Positions 28,789 through 37,617 are shown, counted from the first letter of the stretch. The stretch is 64,000 bases of DNA from Mesorhizobium sp. L-8-3 (GCF_016756615.1 NZ_AP023262.1:1858501-1922500), one strand, 5' to 3'. Made by a program: numbers and translations. The notes: a model not told the origin generated them from the sequence alone.

Positions 28789-29589
28789 ATGAGCAATGAA
28801 GCGATCGATCTCGGTGGAAACACCGCCGGCGAGGCGGCGCGCGGCGGCGAGCGCCGGCGCGGCATCGACCGGGTCATCATGCTGCTCGAGGCGCTGCTCA
28901 AGCATCGTGCGCCGGTCAGGGTCGGGGACCTCGCCAAGATGATCAACGCGCCGCGCTCGACCACCTACGAGATCGTCAACAGCCTGCTCGAAGCCGAGAT
29001 GCTGGAGAATGTCGGCGGCGAGGGGCATGTCTATTTCGGTCGCGCCATGCATCTGTTCGGCTGGGCCTACAGCCATCACAACGTGCATTACCGCCGCATC
29101 ATCGAGACGATGGACCGGCTGGCGGCCGAGACGGGCGAGACGGTTCAGCTCTGCGGCATGCGTGGCAACAAATATGTCGTGCTGGACTGCCGCGATTCTC
29201 CGGGGCCTTTCCGCATCTCCAGCGATGTCGGCGTCGAGGTGCCGACGCCGTGGACCGCATCGGGCCGGCTGTTGCTCGGCCATATGAGCGACGAGGAGAT
29301 TCGCGCTTTCGTCCCGGCCGAAGATTACAGGCTGCCTGACGGCCGAGTGATCCGCGAGGACGATTTCCTCGCCGAGGTCGCCGCGGCGCGGGCGCAGGGT
29401 TTCAGCGAGACCTCGGCGCTTGCGGACCGTTTCACCTGGTGCATGGCCGCGCCCATCCGCGACGGCTACGGCGCCATCGCGCGCACGCTCTGCTTCGTGC
29501 TGCCGATCGACACGCCCGAGCCGCGCCGGGCCGAGCTGCTGTCGCTGCTGCGCGACCGCGCCAAGGGCCTGTCTCTGTCCAACGGCTGA
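28789..29589 (+). CDS. IclR-family transcriptional regulator
   Basis: A 266-residue regulator. The N-terminal winged HTH reads GIDRVIMLLEALLKH, VGDLAKMINAPRSTTYEIVNSLLE. The C-terminal effector domain shows the IclR pattern RLAAETGETVQLC and ASGRLLLGHMSDEEI. ATG at 28789 is preferred over an in-frame TTG at 28747. It is divergent from the Rbs-type transporter operon and probably controls it, possibly together with the D-amino-acid genes. Confidence 0.9.
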   Translation: MSNEAIDLGGNTAGEAARGGERRRGIDRVIMLLEALLKHRAPVRVGDLAKMINAPRSTTYEIVNSLLEAEMLENVGGEGHVYFGRAMHLFGWAYSHHNVHYRRIIETMDRLAAETGETVQLCGMRGNKYVVLDCRDSPGPFRISSDVGVEVPTPWTASGRLLLGHMSDEEIRAFVPAEDYRLPDGRVIREDDFLAEVAAARAQGFSETSALADRFTWCMAAPIRDGYGAIARTLCFVLPIDTPEPRRAELLSLLRDRAKGLSLSNG

Positions 29590-29613
29590 AGCCTTTCGAA
29601 AGTCAGCTCCTTT

Positions 29614-29645
29614 GTTGTTACCGATTTCGCGAGAATGGTAACAAC
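29614..29645. repeat. AT-rich inverted repeat after the IclR gene
   Basis: Arms GTTGTTACC and GGTAACAAC are perfect over nine bases, with a 14-base centre that itself contains TCGCGA. It lacks a GC-rich stem or T-run, so it looks more like a protein-binding site than a terminator. Confidence 0.5.
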
Positions 29646-29681
29646 ATCGCTTCGCCTAGGTCCGTCACGACAAGGATCCCC

Positions 29682-29706
29682 CAAGGGCGTAGCCCTTGCG
29701 CTTTTC
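29682..29706 (+). terminator. Probable terminator for the IclR gene
   Basis: CAAGGGC, loop GTA, GCCCTTG, then CGCTTTTCT. A short GC-containing stem with a modest T-run, 93 bases after the stop. Confidence 0.5.
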
Positions 29707-29964
29707 TCCAACATGACCTGCGTGCATCTCCAAGACGAGGGCTGTCCGAACCGCTAGGCAGAAGGCGAGCGGTCGGTATTGCGCCTGCCAGTCAAGACTG
29801 CCGGGCTTCGCAGGCAAGCGCCCGTCCCACGCCGGACTATAGTGGTCGCCCCGGCTGAGAGGTGTTCCGCGGCGCGTCGGAGAGAGCGACGCGGCGACGA
29901 AACGATGGAGAGCAAAAGGGCTCAGCCCCGAAAAAAACGCGCGACGGGGAGAACCTGTTCGAAT

Positions 29965-29984
29965 ATAGTTGGGAACCAAACTAT
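29965..29984. promoter_or_regulatory. Candidate operator upstream of the Liv operon
   Basis: ATAGTT and AACTAT arms enclose GGGAACCA, in which inner GG and CC positions also pair symmetrically. It is located about 70 bases before the binding-protein start, in a locally AT-rich patch suited to a promoter. Confidence 0.45.
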
Positions 29985-30055
29985 AATTGGTGACGCCTCG
30001 GAGGCCGAGCGGGAGGAGCAAAGCCGCCGGTCCGAGGCAAAATGGGAGAAGGAAG

Positions 30056-31321
30056 ATGCATCTGAAATCGATAGTGACCGGCGTGCTCCTGGCCGTCGGA
30101 GCCTTTGCTGCGGCCATAGGCGGGGCCGAGGCCGCGGCCAAATGCGGCGCCTCGACGGGGCAGGCGGCCAGCGGCGAGCCGATCGTGATCGGCGGCATCG
30201 TGAGCATCGTCGGCCCGGCCGACTTCAGCTCGTCGGGCAAGGCGGCCGCTGCCTATTTCAAATGCCTCAACGCCAATGGCGGCATCAACGGCCGCCCGGT
30301 CGAATATATGCTCGAGGACGACGGCTGGAATCCCGAGCAGGCTTCGCAGGTCGCCGCCAAGCTGATCAAGGACAAGGGCGCGGTCGCGCTGGTCGGCAAT
30401 ATGAGCTTCATCGACTGCGGCGCCAACCAGGGCATCTACGAGGCCGAGGACATCATGGTGGTGGCCGGCGTCGGCGTGCCACGCGACTGCTTCTTCCAGA
30501 AGAACTACGCGCCCACCAATGCGGGTCCGCGCGTCAGCAACACGAAGGCGCTGATCGACCTCTACAACAGCTATCCCGGCGAGATCAAAAAGGTGGTCTG
30601 CTTCGCGCCCAACATTCCCAATGTCGGGGAATGGTCGTGCAACGGCGCCATCGAATGGATCAAGTCGAATGGCGGCGACGGCATGACCATCGCCTTCGAT
30701 CCCGGCAGCATGGACGCGACGTCGCTGGTGCTCCAGGCCATGGCCTTCGAGCCCGACGTCATTTCGGTGAGCACGCCCAAGGAGATCGCCGTGCCGATCT
30801 TCGCGGCAGCCGAGGAACAGGATCTCGCCGACAAGGTCCACTGGATGGGCCCGGCATCGCTTTACAATCCCGATTTCCCGACGGCAATCGGCGACTATTG
30901 GAACGGCAAGGTGACCGTCGACATGGAGATGAACGCGGCCGACGCGGGCACCCCCGATATGGACAACTGGCTGGCCGTGATGGATGAGCACGGCTCGTCC
31001 TCCGACCCGCGCGACACCTTTTCGCAGGCCGGTTATCTGGCCGCCCGCGTGACGGCCGAAACGCTGATGAAGCTCGATCCCGCCAAGATCGACAGGCCGA
31101 CGGTGACGGCGGCGCTCCGTGGCGTGACCAGGTTCGAAAGCGATATCTTCTGCAAGCCCTGGTACATCGGCGATGCGCCGCGCCATAACGCCAACAATTC
31201 CGGCCCCGTGGCCATGGTGAAGGACGGCAAGCTGGTCGCCAAGCCCGGCTGCATCGACGCCGAGGACCCGGAACTGGCCGACGTCCACGAATACGAGAAG
31301 AAGATCGGTATCCGGCAGTAG
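30056..31321 (+). CDS. Branched-chain-amino-acid-type ABC binding protein (HAAT)
   Basis: A 421-residue periplasmic receptor with a signal peptide (LLAVGAFAAAIGGAEAAA) and Peripla_BP_6 features: EPIVIGGIVSIVGPADFSSS, ANGGINGRPVEYMLEDDGW and AKLIKDKGAVALVG. The ATG at 30056 has a strong GGGAGAAGGA site. Cysteine pairs in the mature part (IDCG, RDCFF, VVCF, WSCN) suggest disulfides. First gene of a five-gene operon. The ligand could be an amino acid, amide, urea or an aromatic acid. Confidence 0.9.
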   Translation: MHLKSIVTGVLLAVGAFAAAIGGAEAAAKCGASTGQAASGEPIVIGGIVSIVGPADFSSSGKAAAAYFKCLNANGGINGRPVEYMLEDDGWNPEQASQVAAKLIKDKGAVALVGNMSFIDCGANQGIYEAEDIMVVAGVGVPRDCFFQKNYAPTNAGPRVSNTKALIDLYNSYPGEIKKVVCFAPNIPNVGEWSCNGAIEWIKSNGGDGMTIAFDPGSMDATSLVLQAMAFEPDVISVSTPKEIAVPIFAAAEEQDLADKVHWMGPASLYNPDFPTAIGDYWNGKVTVDMEMNAADAGTPDMDNWLAVMDEHGSSSDPRDTFSQAGYLAARVTAETLMKLDPAKIDRPTVTAALRGVTRFESDIFCKPWYIGDAPRHNANNSGPVAMVKDGKLVAKPGCIDAEDPELADVHEYEKKIGIRQ

Positions 31322-31324
31322 GCC

Positions 31325-32188
31325 ATGCCCGATTTCACGCCGTTCCTCGTGTCGGGTCTCGCGGTCGCGGCGACCTATGTCCTGTCGGCGGTCGGCATCG
31401 TGGTGCTCTACCGGGCCTCTGGCGTGGTCAATTTCGCCCAGGGCGCGCTCGGCGCCCTGGGCGCCTTCATCGCTTGGTCGATCGTCGAGAACGGCGGCTA
31501 CCAGATTCTCGGCTGGGGCGCAGGCATCCTCGCCGCGACCCTGGCCTCGCTGTTCTATGGGCGCGTGCTGGCGCCACGGCTCGCCTATGGCGACCCGGTC
31601 ATGCGCGCCGTCGGCACGCTCGCCTTCGCGCTCGTCCTGATCGGCGTCATGGGTTACGTCTGGGGCGAGGCGCCGCGGCGGCTTCGCCTGCCGACCGACA
31701 CGATGAGTTTCTCCCTCCTCGGCGTGCGCATCACCGTCACCCGCGCCGGCGCCTTCGCCATAGCGGTGCTCGCCACCATCGCGGTCATGATCTTCCTCGC
31801 CAGGAGTCGGCTCGGCCTCGAAATGCGGGCTCTCGCCAACAATCGCGATCTTTCCGCCATGCTCGGCATCAAGGTGCTTCGGGCCGATGCCTGGGCCTGG
31901 GTGATCTCCGGCGTCCTGGCTGGAGTCAGCGGCCTGCTTCTCGCCGATATGCTGCGTCTGAGCGGACCGGCGCTGACCTTCGCGGTGATCCCTGCGATCG
32001 CGGCCGCCGTCATCGGGCGCTTCACCTCGCTGCCGCTGACCGTCGCCGGGGGTGTGGTCATCGGCGTCTGTGAGGCGCTGCTGACGCCCGTTCCGGTGAT
32101 CGGGCCGTTCCGAACCGCGGTTCCCTTCCTGTTCGCCGTGGCGGCCCTGATCTGGATGCAGCGCCGTCCCGTCTCGATCTACCGGTGA
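31325..32188 (+). CDS. Branched-chain-type ABC permease (LivH type)
   Basis: A 287-residue inner-membrane protein with about eight hydrophobic segments and the family motifs YRASGVVNFAQGALG and LEMRALANNRDLSAMLGI. It begins three bases after the binding-protein stop and partners the LivM-type permease. Confidence 0.93.
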   Translation: MPDFTPFLVSGLAVAATYVLSAVGIVVLYRASGVVNFAQGALGALGAFIAWSIVENGGYQILGWGAGILAATLASLFYGRVLAPRLAYGDPVMRAVGTLAFALVLIGVMGYVWGEAPRRLRLPTDTMSFSLLGVRITVTRAGAFAIAVLATIAVMIFLARSRLGLEMRALANNRDLSAMLGIKVLRADAWAWVISGVLAGVSGLLLADMLRLSGPALTFAVIPAIAAAVIGRFTSLPLTVAGGVVIGVCEALLTPVPVIGPFRTAVPFLFAVAALIWMQRRPVSIYR

Positions 32189-32201
32189 GGGGAGGGATGC
32201 T

Positions 32202-33239
32202 GTGACAGATCACACCATGTCCTTCGCGCCGGCTGCCGCCTCCGCCCGCAACTGGACGCTCACAGGAGCGGTTGCCGCCGCAATCGCCCTGTTCCTCTAT
32301 TTCCTGCCGGAGATGATGAGCGGCTATTGGCTGCGCACCATGATCTCGGTGACGGCGCTGGTGCTCGCCAGCCTGAGCGTAAGCCTGCTCTACGCCCAGC
32401 TCGGCATGATTTCGCTCGCCCAATATGCATTGCTCGGCGTCGGCGGCTGGTTCGCTCTGCGCATCGCCCACGGTACCGGCCTGCCTTTTGAACTCGCTCT
32501 GCTGGGCGGGGGACTGGCGGCGGCCCTCGTCGGCCTTGTGACCGGCCTGCCGGCGCTGCGCATGCGCGGCCTCTATCTTGCGATCGTCACGCTGATGACA
32601 GCCGGCGCGCTGCAGGTGCTGATCAGCGCTTTCGGATTCCCCGATGGCGGCCCCGGGATCCTGGGCAAGAGCATGGGTACGGCACGCCAGATGATGGAGC
32701 GTCCCCTGCTCGCCGGCACGGACGAGGCCTATTTCCGCTACGCGGTCGTGGTGGTCGCAATATGCTATCTGATCGTGTGGCTGCACATTCGCGGCAGACC
32801 CGGCCGGGCCTGGGCGATGATACGGCGTGGCGAAATCTGCGCGCTGGCGGGCGGTGTGAACATCGTCGCCTACAAGGTCTGGGCCTTCACGCTGGCGGGT
32901 TTCCTGGCCGGAATCTCCGGCGGCCTCCTGGCGGGCGGCGTCGGCCAGCTCGACGCCACGGCCTTCCCGGCCAGCCAGTCGATCATGCTCTTCGCCATCT
33001 CGGTGATCGGTGGGGCCTATAGCTGGATCGGGCCGATCATCGCCGGCCTGCTCCTGCGCGCCTTCCCGGCCCTGCTCAACGACTTCAGGGTCGACGGCAA
33101 CATAGCCACCATTATCTTCGGCATCGGCCTGCTTCATGCTCTGACCACCGCACCGAACGGAATCGCCGGCCAGCTCGGCGACTTCGCAAAGTTGGTGGCG
33201 GCAAAAGTTCAGACCCTGTTCGGGAGGGCGCGGACATGA
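32202..33239 (+). CDS. Branched-chain-type ABC permease (LivM type)
   Basis: A 345-residue permease. It shows QLGMISLAQYALLGVGG and the LPALRMRGLYLAIVTL segment found in LivM proteins. GTG at 32202 follows a GAGGGGAGGG site; an ATG five codons later is possible. The stop overlaps the LivG-type start by four bases. Confidence 0.92.
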   Translation: MTDHTMSFAPAAASARNWTLTGAVAAAIALFLYFLPEMMSGYWLRTMISVTALVLASLSVSLLYAQLGMISLAQYALLGVGGWFALRIAHGTGLPFELALLGGGLAAALVGLVTGLPALRMRGLYLAIVTLMTAGALQVLISAFGFPDGGPGILGKSMGTARQMMERPLLAGTDEAYFRYAVVVVAICYLIVWLHIRGRPGRAWAMIRRGEICALAGGVNIVAYKVWAFTLAGFLAGISGGLLAGGVGQLDATAFPASQSIMLFAISVIGGAYSWIGPIIAGLLLRAFPALLNDFRVDGNIATIIFGIGLLHALTTAPNGIAGQLGDFAKLVAAKVQTLFGRART

Positions 33240-33958
33240 TCGAGATCGAAGGTCTCACCGTCCGGTTCGGCGGGGTCAAGAGCCTGAGCGAGCTGAGCGC
33301 CGTCCTGCCGGAACGCATCACCGGGTTCGTCGGACCGAACGGCGCCGGCAAGACCACGCTGCTCAACGTGTTGTCCGGTTTCGTGCGGCCGGCCGCCGGC
33401 ACGGTTCGCGTCGCCGGGCAGGACGTGCTCAAACTGCAGGTTCATCGCCGGGCAGGCTTCGGTATCCGCCGCACCTTCCAGAACGAGCAGGTGGTGGAGA
33501 ACCTCAGCGTCGCCGACAATATCATGGCCGTGCTCGACAATGTGCCGATCGGCGGCGTGCCGGCCACGCAATTGGTCTGCAAGGTGCTCGACTATGTCGG
33601 TCTCGCCCAGAAGGCGGCCGCCCTCGGGCATGAGCTCAACGCGCATGACCGCCGCATGGTGGAAATCGCACGTACCATGTCGGGTACCCCGAAGCTGGTG
33701 ATGATGGACGAACCGGGAGCAGGGCTCAGCCAGGACGAGGCCGCGCATCTCAGGGACGTGATCCTCGGCATACCCGATTTCTGCGGCGCGCAGGTGCTGC
33801 TCGTCGATCACGACGTGGATCTGATCTCAGCGACCTGCCAGGCGACGCTGGTCCTCGATTTCGGATCGAAGCTGGCCTACGGACCGACAGCCGAGGTGCT
33901 CAAGGACCCCAAGGTCCAGGCCGCCTATCTCGGCGTCTTCGAGGAGGACGCGGCGTGA
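33236..33958 (+). CDS. Branched-chain-type ABC ATPase (LivG type)
   Basis: A 240-residue ATPase with Walker A GPNGAGKTT near residue 33 and Walker B KLVMMDEPGAGL. The usual LSGGQ/LSYGDQ signature is replaced by ELNAHDRRMVEIAR, a weak match, though the rest is normal. Overlaps both neighbours by four bases, so the operon is translationally coupled. Confidence 0.92.
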   Translation: MIEIEGLTVRFGGVKSLSELSAVLPERITGFVGPNGAGKTTLLNVLSGFVRPAAGTVRVAGQDVLKLQVHRRAGFGIRRTFQNEQVVENLSVADNIMAVLDNVPIGGVPATQLVCKVLDYVGLAQKAAALGHELNAHDRRMVEIARTMSGTPKLVMMDEPGAGLSQDEAAHLRDVILGIPDFCGAQVLLVDHDVDLISATCQATLVLDFGSKLAYGPTAEVLKDPKVQAAYLGVFEEDAA

Positions 33959-34668
33959 GCACGGGTCTGGAGATAAAAGGGCTCGCCGTCTCGCGCGGCG
34001 GCAAGCAGGTGCTGCACGGGGTCGACCTCACCATCGAGCCGGGCAAGGTGACGACGCTGCTTGGAGCAAACGGCGCCGGTAAGAGCAGCCTCGTGCTCGC
34101 CGTCGCCGGCGCGCTCGGCGCGACTTCAGGCAGCATCGAGGCCGACGGCCGGTCGCTCACCGGCCTTCGTCCGGAGGCTGTGCGCAGCCTCGGCGTTGCG
34201 GCCGTGCCCGAAGGCCATCAGGTACTGACCGAACTCAGTGTCGAGGACAATCTGAAGGCGGCCGGCAGCCATCTGTCGCGGACCGAGCTCGCGGCGGCGA
34301 TCGAGACGGCGCTCGACACGTTTCCGGAGTTGCGGGCACGATTGTCGCAGCGCGCGGGCGACATGTCGGGCGGACAGCAGCAGATGGTGGCGCTGGCCCA
34401 GGCGATCGTCTGCCGGCCGCGCTACATCCTCGCCGACGAGCTGTCGTTCGGGCTGGCGCCGGTGATCGTGGCGCGCCTGGTGCCGGTCATCACCAGGCTC
34501 GCCGAGCAGGGCGTGGGCGTGCTTTTGATCGAGCAGTTCACCCATATCGCGCTGAAGCTCGCCCATTTCGCCTATGTCATGGAGCGCGGGCGCATCCGTT
34601 TCGCCGGCGATCCGGAGCAGCTCCGCCGCGACCCGTCCATCCTGCACTCGGCCTATCTCGCGGGTTGA
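33955..34668 (+). CDS. Branched-chain-type ABC ATPase (LivF type)
   Basis: A 237-residue ATPase: Walker A GANGAGKSS, signature DMSGGQQQMVALAQA, and a Walker B region ILADELSFGLAP in which the usual DEPS is DELS. GTG start at 33955 inside the end of the LivG gene. Last gene of the operon; no clear terminator hairpin follows. Confidence 0.92.
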   Translation: MSTGLEIKGLAVSRGGKQVLHGVDLTIEPGKVTTLLGANGAGKSSLVLAVAGALGATSGSIEADGRSLTGLRPEAVRSLGVAAVPEGHQVLTELSVEDNLKAAGSHLSRTELAAAIETALDTFPELRARLSQRAGDMSGGQQQMVALAQAIVCRPRYILADELSFGLAPVIVARLVPVITRLAEQGVGVLLIEQFTHIALKLAHFAYVMERGRIRFAGDPEQLRRDPSILHSAYLAG

Positions 34669-34680
34669 GTGCGTGTTCTG

Positions 34681-34707
34681 CCAGAGGTCGACGAGATCAG
34701 CCGTTGG
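34681..34707. repeat. Decayed intergenic palindrome, copy C
   Basis: CCAGAGGTCGACGAGATC followed by AGCCGTTGG keeps the outline of the palindromes at 6108 and 22997 (GGTCGA, GAGATC, CCGTTGGAGCG) but with several mismatches. Confidence 0.3.
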
Positions 34708-34815
34708 AGCGCTCGACTGCGCTGCCCGCGCCACGTTGCGCGAAAACGGGCGGCCCGGAGCGGTCGCGTCCGCGATTGAGGCCGGTGGATGCGCCGGCAT
34801 CCACGCCTGCTGGTT

Positions 34816-35298
34816 TCAGATATTGGTTTCGCGGGCGGGCTCGCCGTGCATCTCGCTGCGGTAGAAGCCGTCGCGGAGGTTGATGCCGTATTCGAGGAAG
34901 GCCTTCATCGAGCACAGCATCTGTGTCCAGCCTTCGCAGTTGAGATAGGACTTCCTCAGCCCGTTCTCGCCCTCGTGCCAGCCCGCTTCGGAGATGGTGA
35001 CCAGCGTGCCGCCGTCGTCGAGTTGCTCGAAATTCATCTCGATCCGCGTCTTGTAGCCAGGCTCGCCTTCGGGGACGCTCGCATCCCAGCGCAGCACGAT
35101 GCGCCTGTCCTTGGACACCTCGTCGACCTCGACGGGGACCTCCCCCCACCATGTGACCGTGGTGCCTTCGACAATCGGGGCGCTCGCCCCGCCGATCGTG
35201 GTAAAATAGCCGCTGAGCTTCTTTGGGTTTACCACTGCGTCGAACACTTCCGCGGCGGGCTTGGAAATCCGGCCCGAAATCCTGAAACCGAGGGACAT
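34816..35298 (-). CDS. SRPBCC/AHSA1-family protein
   Basis: A 160-residue START-like, hydrophobic-pocket protein. GRISKPAAEVFDAVVNPKKLSGYF opens the fold, WWGEVPVEV and GWTQMLCSMKAFLEYG are typical of AHSA1-like proteins. The ATG at 35298 has GGAGGCG upstream. Divergent from an ArsR gene with only 50 bases between, a common ArsR/SRPBCC pairing. The ligand is unknown. Confidence 0.88.
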   Translation of the reverse strand: MSLGFRISGRISKPAAEVFDAVVNPKKLSGYFTTIGGASAPIVEGTTVTWWGEVPVEVDEVSKDRRIVLRWDASVPEGEPGYKTRIEMNFEQLDDGGTLVTISEAGWHEGENGLRKSYLNCEGWTQMLCSMKAFLEYGINLRDGFYRSEMHGEPARETNI

Positions 35299-35330
35299 GA
35301 CACGCCTCCTTGCTTGCGTCTGATGACAAT

Positions 35331-35350
35331 ATGTTATAAAAATATAACAT
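35331..35350. promoter_or_regulatory. Palindromic ArsR operator overlapping the start codon
   Basis: ATGTTATA, AAAA, TATAACAT: perfect eight-base arms. The last two bases are the first two of the ArsR ATG, so repressor binding would cover the start and the AT-rich promoter of both divergent genes. Confidence 0.65.
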
Positions 35351-35672
35351 GTCAATCGAATCGAAAGACGATCATGTTTTCAAAGCTTTGGCGCATCCGC
35401 GGCGGCGTCAGATGCTCGATCGGCTGAAGGAGGCGCCCCAGACGACGGGTGCCTTGTGCGACGCCTTCCCCGACATGGACCGCTGCACCGTGATGCAGCA
35501 TCTGAAGGTCCTGGAAGAGGCGGATCTCGTAATCGCCCAGCGTCAGGGGCGGGAACGCTGGAACCACCTGAACGCGCTTCCGATCAAGCAGATCCACGAT
35601 CGCTGGATCAGCGGATACGCGACGCACGCCGCCAGCATCCTCGAACGGTTGAAGGCCGATCTGGAGGGCTGA
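35349..35672 (+). CDS. ArsR-family transcriptional regulator
   Basis: A 107-residue winged-HTH repressor (FKALAHPRRRQMLDRL, DMDRCTVMQHLKVLEEADL, RQGRERWNHLNALPI). No metal-type Cys cluster is obvious, as in the SRPBCC-linked branch. There is no ribosome site before the ATG at 35349; the upstream bases are the AT-rich palindrome, so the mRNA may be leaderless. It probably represses itself and the SRPBCC gene. Confidence 0.88.
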   Translation: MSIESKDDHVFKALAHPRRRQMLDRLKEAPQTTGALCDAFPDMDRCTVMQHLKVLEEADLVIAQRQGRERWNHLNALPIKQIHDRWISGYATHAASILERLKADLEG

Positions 35673-35714
35673 GCCGGGCAGTCACTTCGATGCAGTGGCA
35701 AACACTACCAGTTG

Positions 35715-36515
35715 CTAGGCAAGCGGTTGACCTGGGAGGGTTCTGGTCTTTTCAAAAGCTGCTTTCGCAGCATTCTCCAGAGCGCGCATGGCGAGAAGGT
35801 ATGGACCCGGTCCGTGGCTGATCCGGGCCACGCCCAACTCGGCAAGCCTTGCGGCGGGCGGCGTGCGCTCGCCTGCCATGATGTTCACCGGGAGCGCTGA
35901 ACCTTCGACCAGACGGCCGATGAGCCTCTCGTCGACCAAGCCGGGAACGAACAGACAGTCAGCCCCCGCGTCGGCATAGAACCGACCACGTTGGAGGGCC
36001 GCCTCGACCATGCCCTCGTCGTGTTGGTCCGGCCCGGCCTGGAAGAAGACGTCCGTGCGGGCGTTGATGAATGCCGGGATCCCGGCTGCGTCGGCCGCGG
36101 CTTTGGCGGCCTTGAGCCGGGCCGCTTGCTCGTAGGCCTCGCGGAGCGATCCGCTTCCCGGGAAGCTGTCCTCGATGTTGCAGCCGACGGCCCCGGCCCG
36201 CAATGCGCGCAGAACCGTCTCCCCGACCGCTATGGGGTCGGCTCCATAACCACTTTCCAAATCGATCGTGACGGGAAGATCGGTCACCCCTACGATCCGT
36301 TGCAGGTTGGCAAGACAAAGGTCGAGGAGCATCTGCTCCCCGTCCGTGAAGCCGTGTGCGGCCGCGACGGACCAACTCCCCGTGGCGAGCGCCCGGGCAC
36401 CGCTGGCGGCCACGGCCTTGGCGCTGCCCGCGTCCCAGACATTGAACAAGACAAGCGGGTGGCCCGGAATGTGAAGCGACCTGAGGATCCGGGCCTGGAT
36501 GGACTGGTTCGACAT
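35715..36515 (-). CDS. Isocitrate lyase/PEP mutase-family protein
   Basis: A 266-residue TIM-barrel enzyme. VLFNVWDAGSAKAVAASGARALATGSW, TIDLESGYGADP, GCNIEDSFPGSG and FINARTDVFF are the PEP-mutase/isocitrate-lyase superfamily landmarks, with Asp and Glu magnesium ligands. It has no KKCGH motif, so it is not isocitrate lyase itself; carboxyvinyl- or methylisocitrate-lyase-like or oxaloacetate-hydrolase-like activity is possible. Seven bases after the saccharopine-dehydrogenase-like gene, in one operon. Confidence 0.87.
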   Translation of the reverse strand: MSNQSIQARILRSLHIPGHPLVLFNVWDAGSAKAVAASGARALATGSWSVAAAHGFTDGEQMLLDLCLANLQRIVGVTDLPVTIDLESGYGADPIAVGETVLRALRAGAVGCNIEDSFPGSGSLREAYEQAARLKAAKAAADAAGIPAFINARTDVFFQAGPDQHDEGMVEAALQRGRFYADAGADCLFVPGLVDERLIGRLVEGSALPVNIMAGERTPPAARLAELGVARISHGPGPYLLAMRALENAAKAAFEKTRTLPGQPLA

Positions 36516-36522
36516 GTCTACC

Positions 36523-37602
36523 TCACGGCCTGGAAAGGGGAGATGCGGTCCGGTGCTCATCGTCCGAGAGCACGAATGACAAATGTTCGAGCGGCAAGGC
36601 GTCGAGGAAGTCGCGGGCATCGAAAACGGCGCCGGGGGCCTGGGCCCCGCTGCCTCGGGCCCTGCCGTCAAGGATGCGCTGAACGGCTTCGCATATGAGC
36701 GGCGCCGAGAAGGCGTAGATGTCCCGCCCCTGCGCGGCGATCCGACGGCTGTGCACGCCGTTTCGCACGATCGCCTCGACCAGGAAGACCTGAGCGGATC
36801 GGCCTTCGTCATCCGCGGGTTCCGGCGGCGGCGTTGTGGTGTCCCTGATGTCACGAAGAGCGGTGCGATTGAGATAGGTGTGGAGCTCGGATGACCGGGT
36901 GTGTCGGGCAATCACGACGATCTCCGAGAATGGGAGCTCTACGACCGCTTGCCGTGCGAACGGCTCCGGGAAATCCCAGTCCATCTCGGCGGCGGGCAGG
37001 GGCACAGGTGAAAGCTGCCCGTTGGCGACGATCATGCGCCGGGCGGTGTTCTTCTCGCCCGTCACTCGCGTGCCTTGGGTTGGATGCCAACGGTCGAGCG
37101 CGATGCCGACCATGATCTCGTCCGCGAAATCCCAATCGCCCATGGCTGTCGTCACGAGCAGGTCGGCAAAGCCGCCATAAAAGCCCATTGCCGGAATGAC
37201 GAGCACGCCGGCATTGCGCGCCGCCTTGTCGAATGTCTCGAAGGTCGCCCGTGCGCTCGGCTGCTCGGCCGTGACATCGAGATAATGGATTCCCATGCGA
37301 ATCGCCGCGGAAGCCACGGCATCGGCCGTGTCGAGAAAGGGTCCGGCGCAGTTGATGACGGCCGCCGCGCCCCTGAAGGCGCGATCGAGTGAGTCCGGGT
37401 CCTCCGCCGAAGCACCCCGCACCTCGATGCCGCGTTCCTCGAATCCGAATTCCGCCAGCTTCGCCACGCTGCGCGCGACGGCGATCGGGGTAATGCCCCG
37501 GCGCAGCAGTTCCGCGACGACGAAACGCCCCGTATGGCCGGCCGCGCCGAAGACCGCGACGGCCTGATGCTGGTTCGAGGCTACCGGCAGGCGAACAGTC
37601 AT
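36523..37602 (-). CDS. Saccharopine dehydrogenase-like (NAD-binding) protein
   Basis: A 359-residue protein. The N-terminal Rossmann motif VAVFGAAGHTGRFVVAELLRRG, then AAAVINCAGPFLDTADAVASA and YLDVTAEQPS match the saccharopine-reductase-like/trans-acting enoyl-reductase group. The ATG at 37602 follows CGGAGGAAA. Divergent from a TetR gene across about 100 bases and probably repressed by it. Substrate unknown. Confidence 0.85.
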   Translation of the reverse strand: MTVRLPVASNQHQAVAVFGAAGHTGRFVVAELLRRGITPIAVARSVAKLAEFGFEERGIEVRGASAEDPDSLDRAFRGAAAVINCAGPFLDTADAVASAAIRMGIHYLDVTAEQPSARATFETFDKAARNAGVLVIPAMGFYGGFADLLVTTAMGDWDFADEIMVGIALDRWHPTQGTRVTGEKNTARRMIVANGQLSPVPLPAAEMDWDFPEPFARQAVVELPFSEIVVIARHTRSSELHTYLNRTALRDIRDTTTPPPEPADDEGRSAQVFLVEAIVRNGVHSRRIAAQGRDIYAFSAPLICEAVQRILDGRARGSGAQAPGAVFDARDFLDALPLEHLSFVLSDDEHRTASPLSRP

Positions 37603-37617
37603 CGATTTCCTCCGCGA

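Larger units (their letters stand above)
29590..30055. other. 466-base intergenic region rich in inverted repeats
   Basis: No convincing gene. It contains an AT-rich palindrome at 29614-29645, a terminator-like hairpin at 29682-29706 and an operator-like palindrome at 29965-29984 before the Liv operon. Between 29700 and 29940 there are frames on both strands but no ribosome site or motif. Confidence 0.55.
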
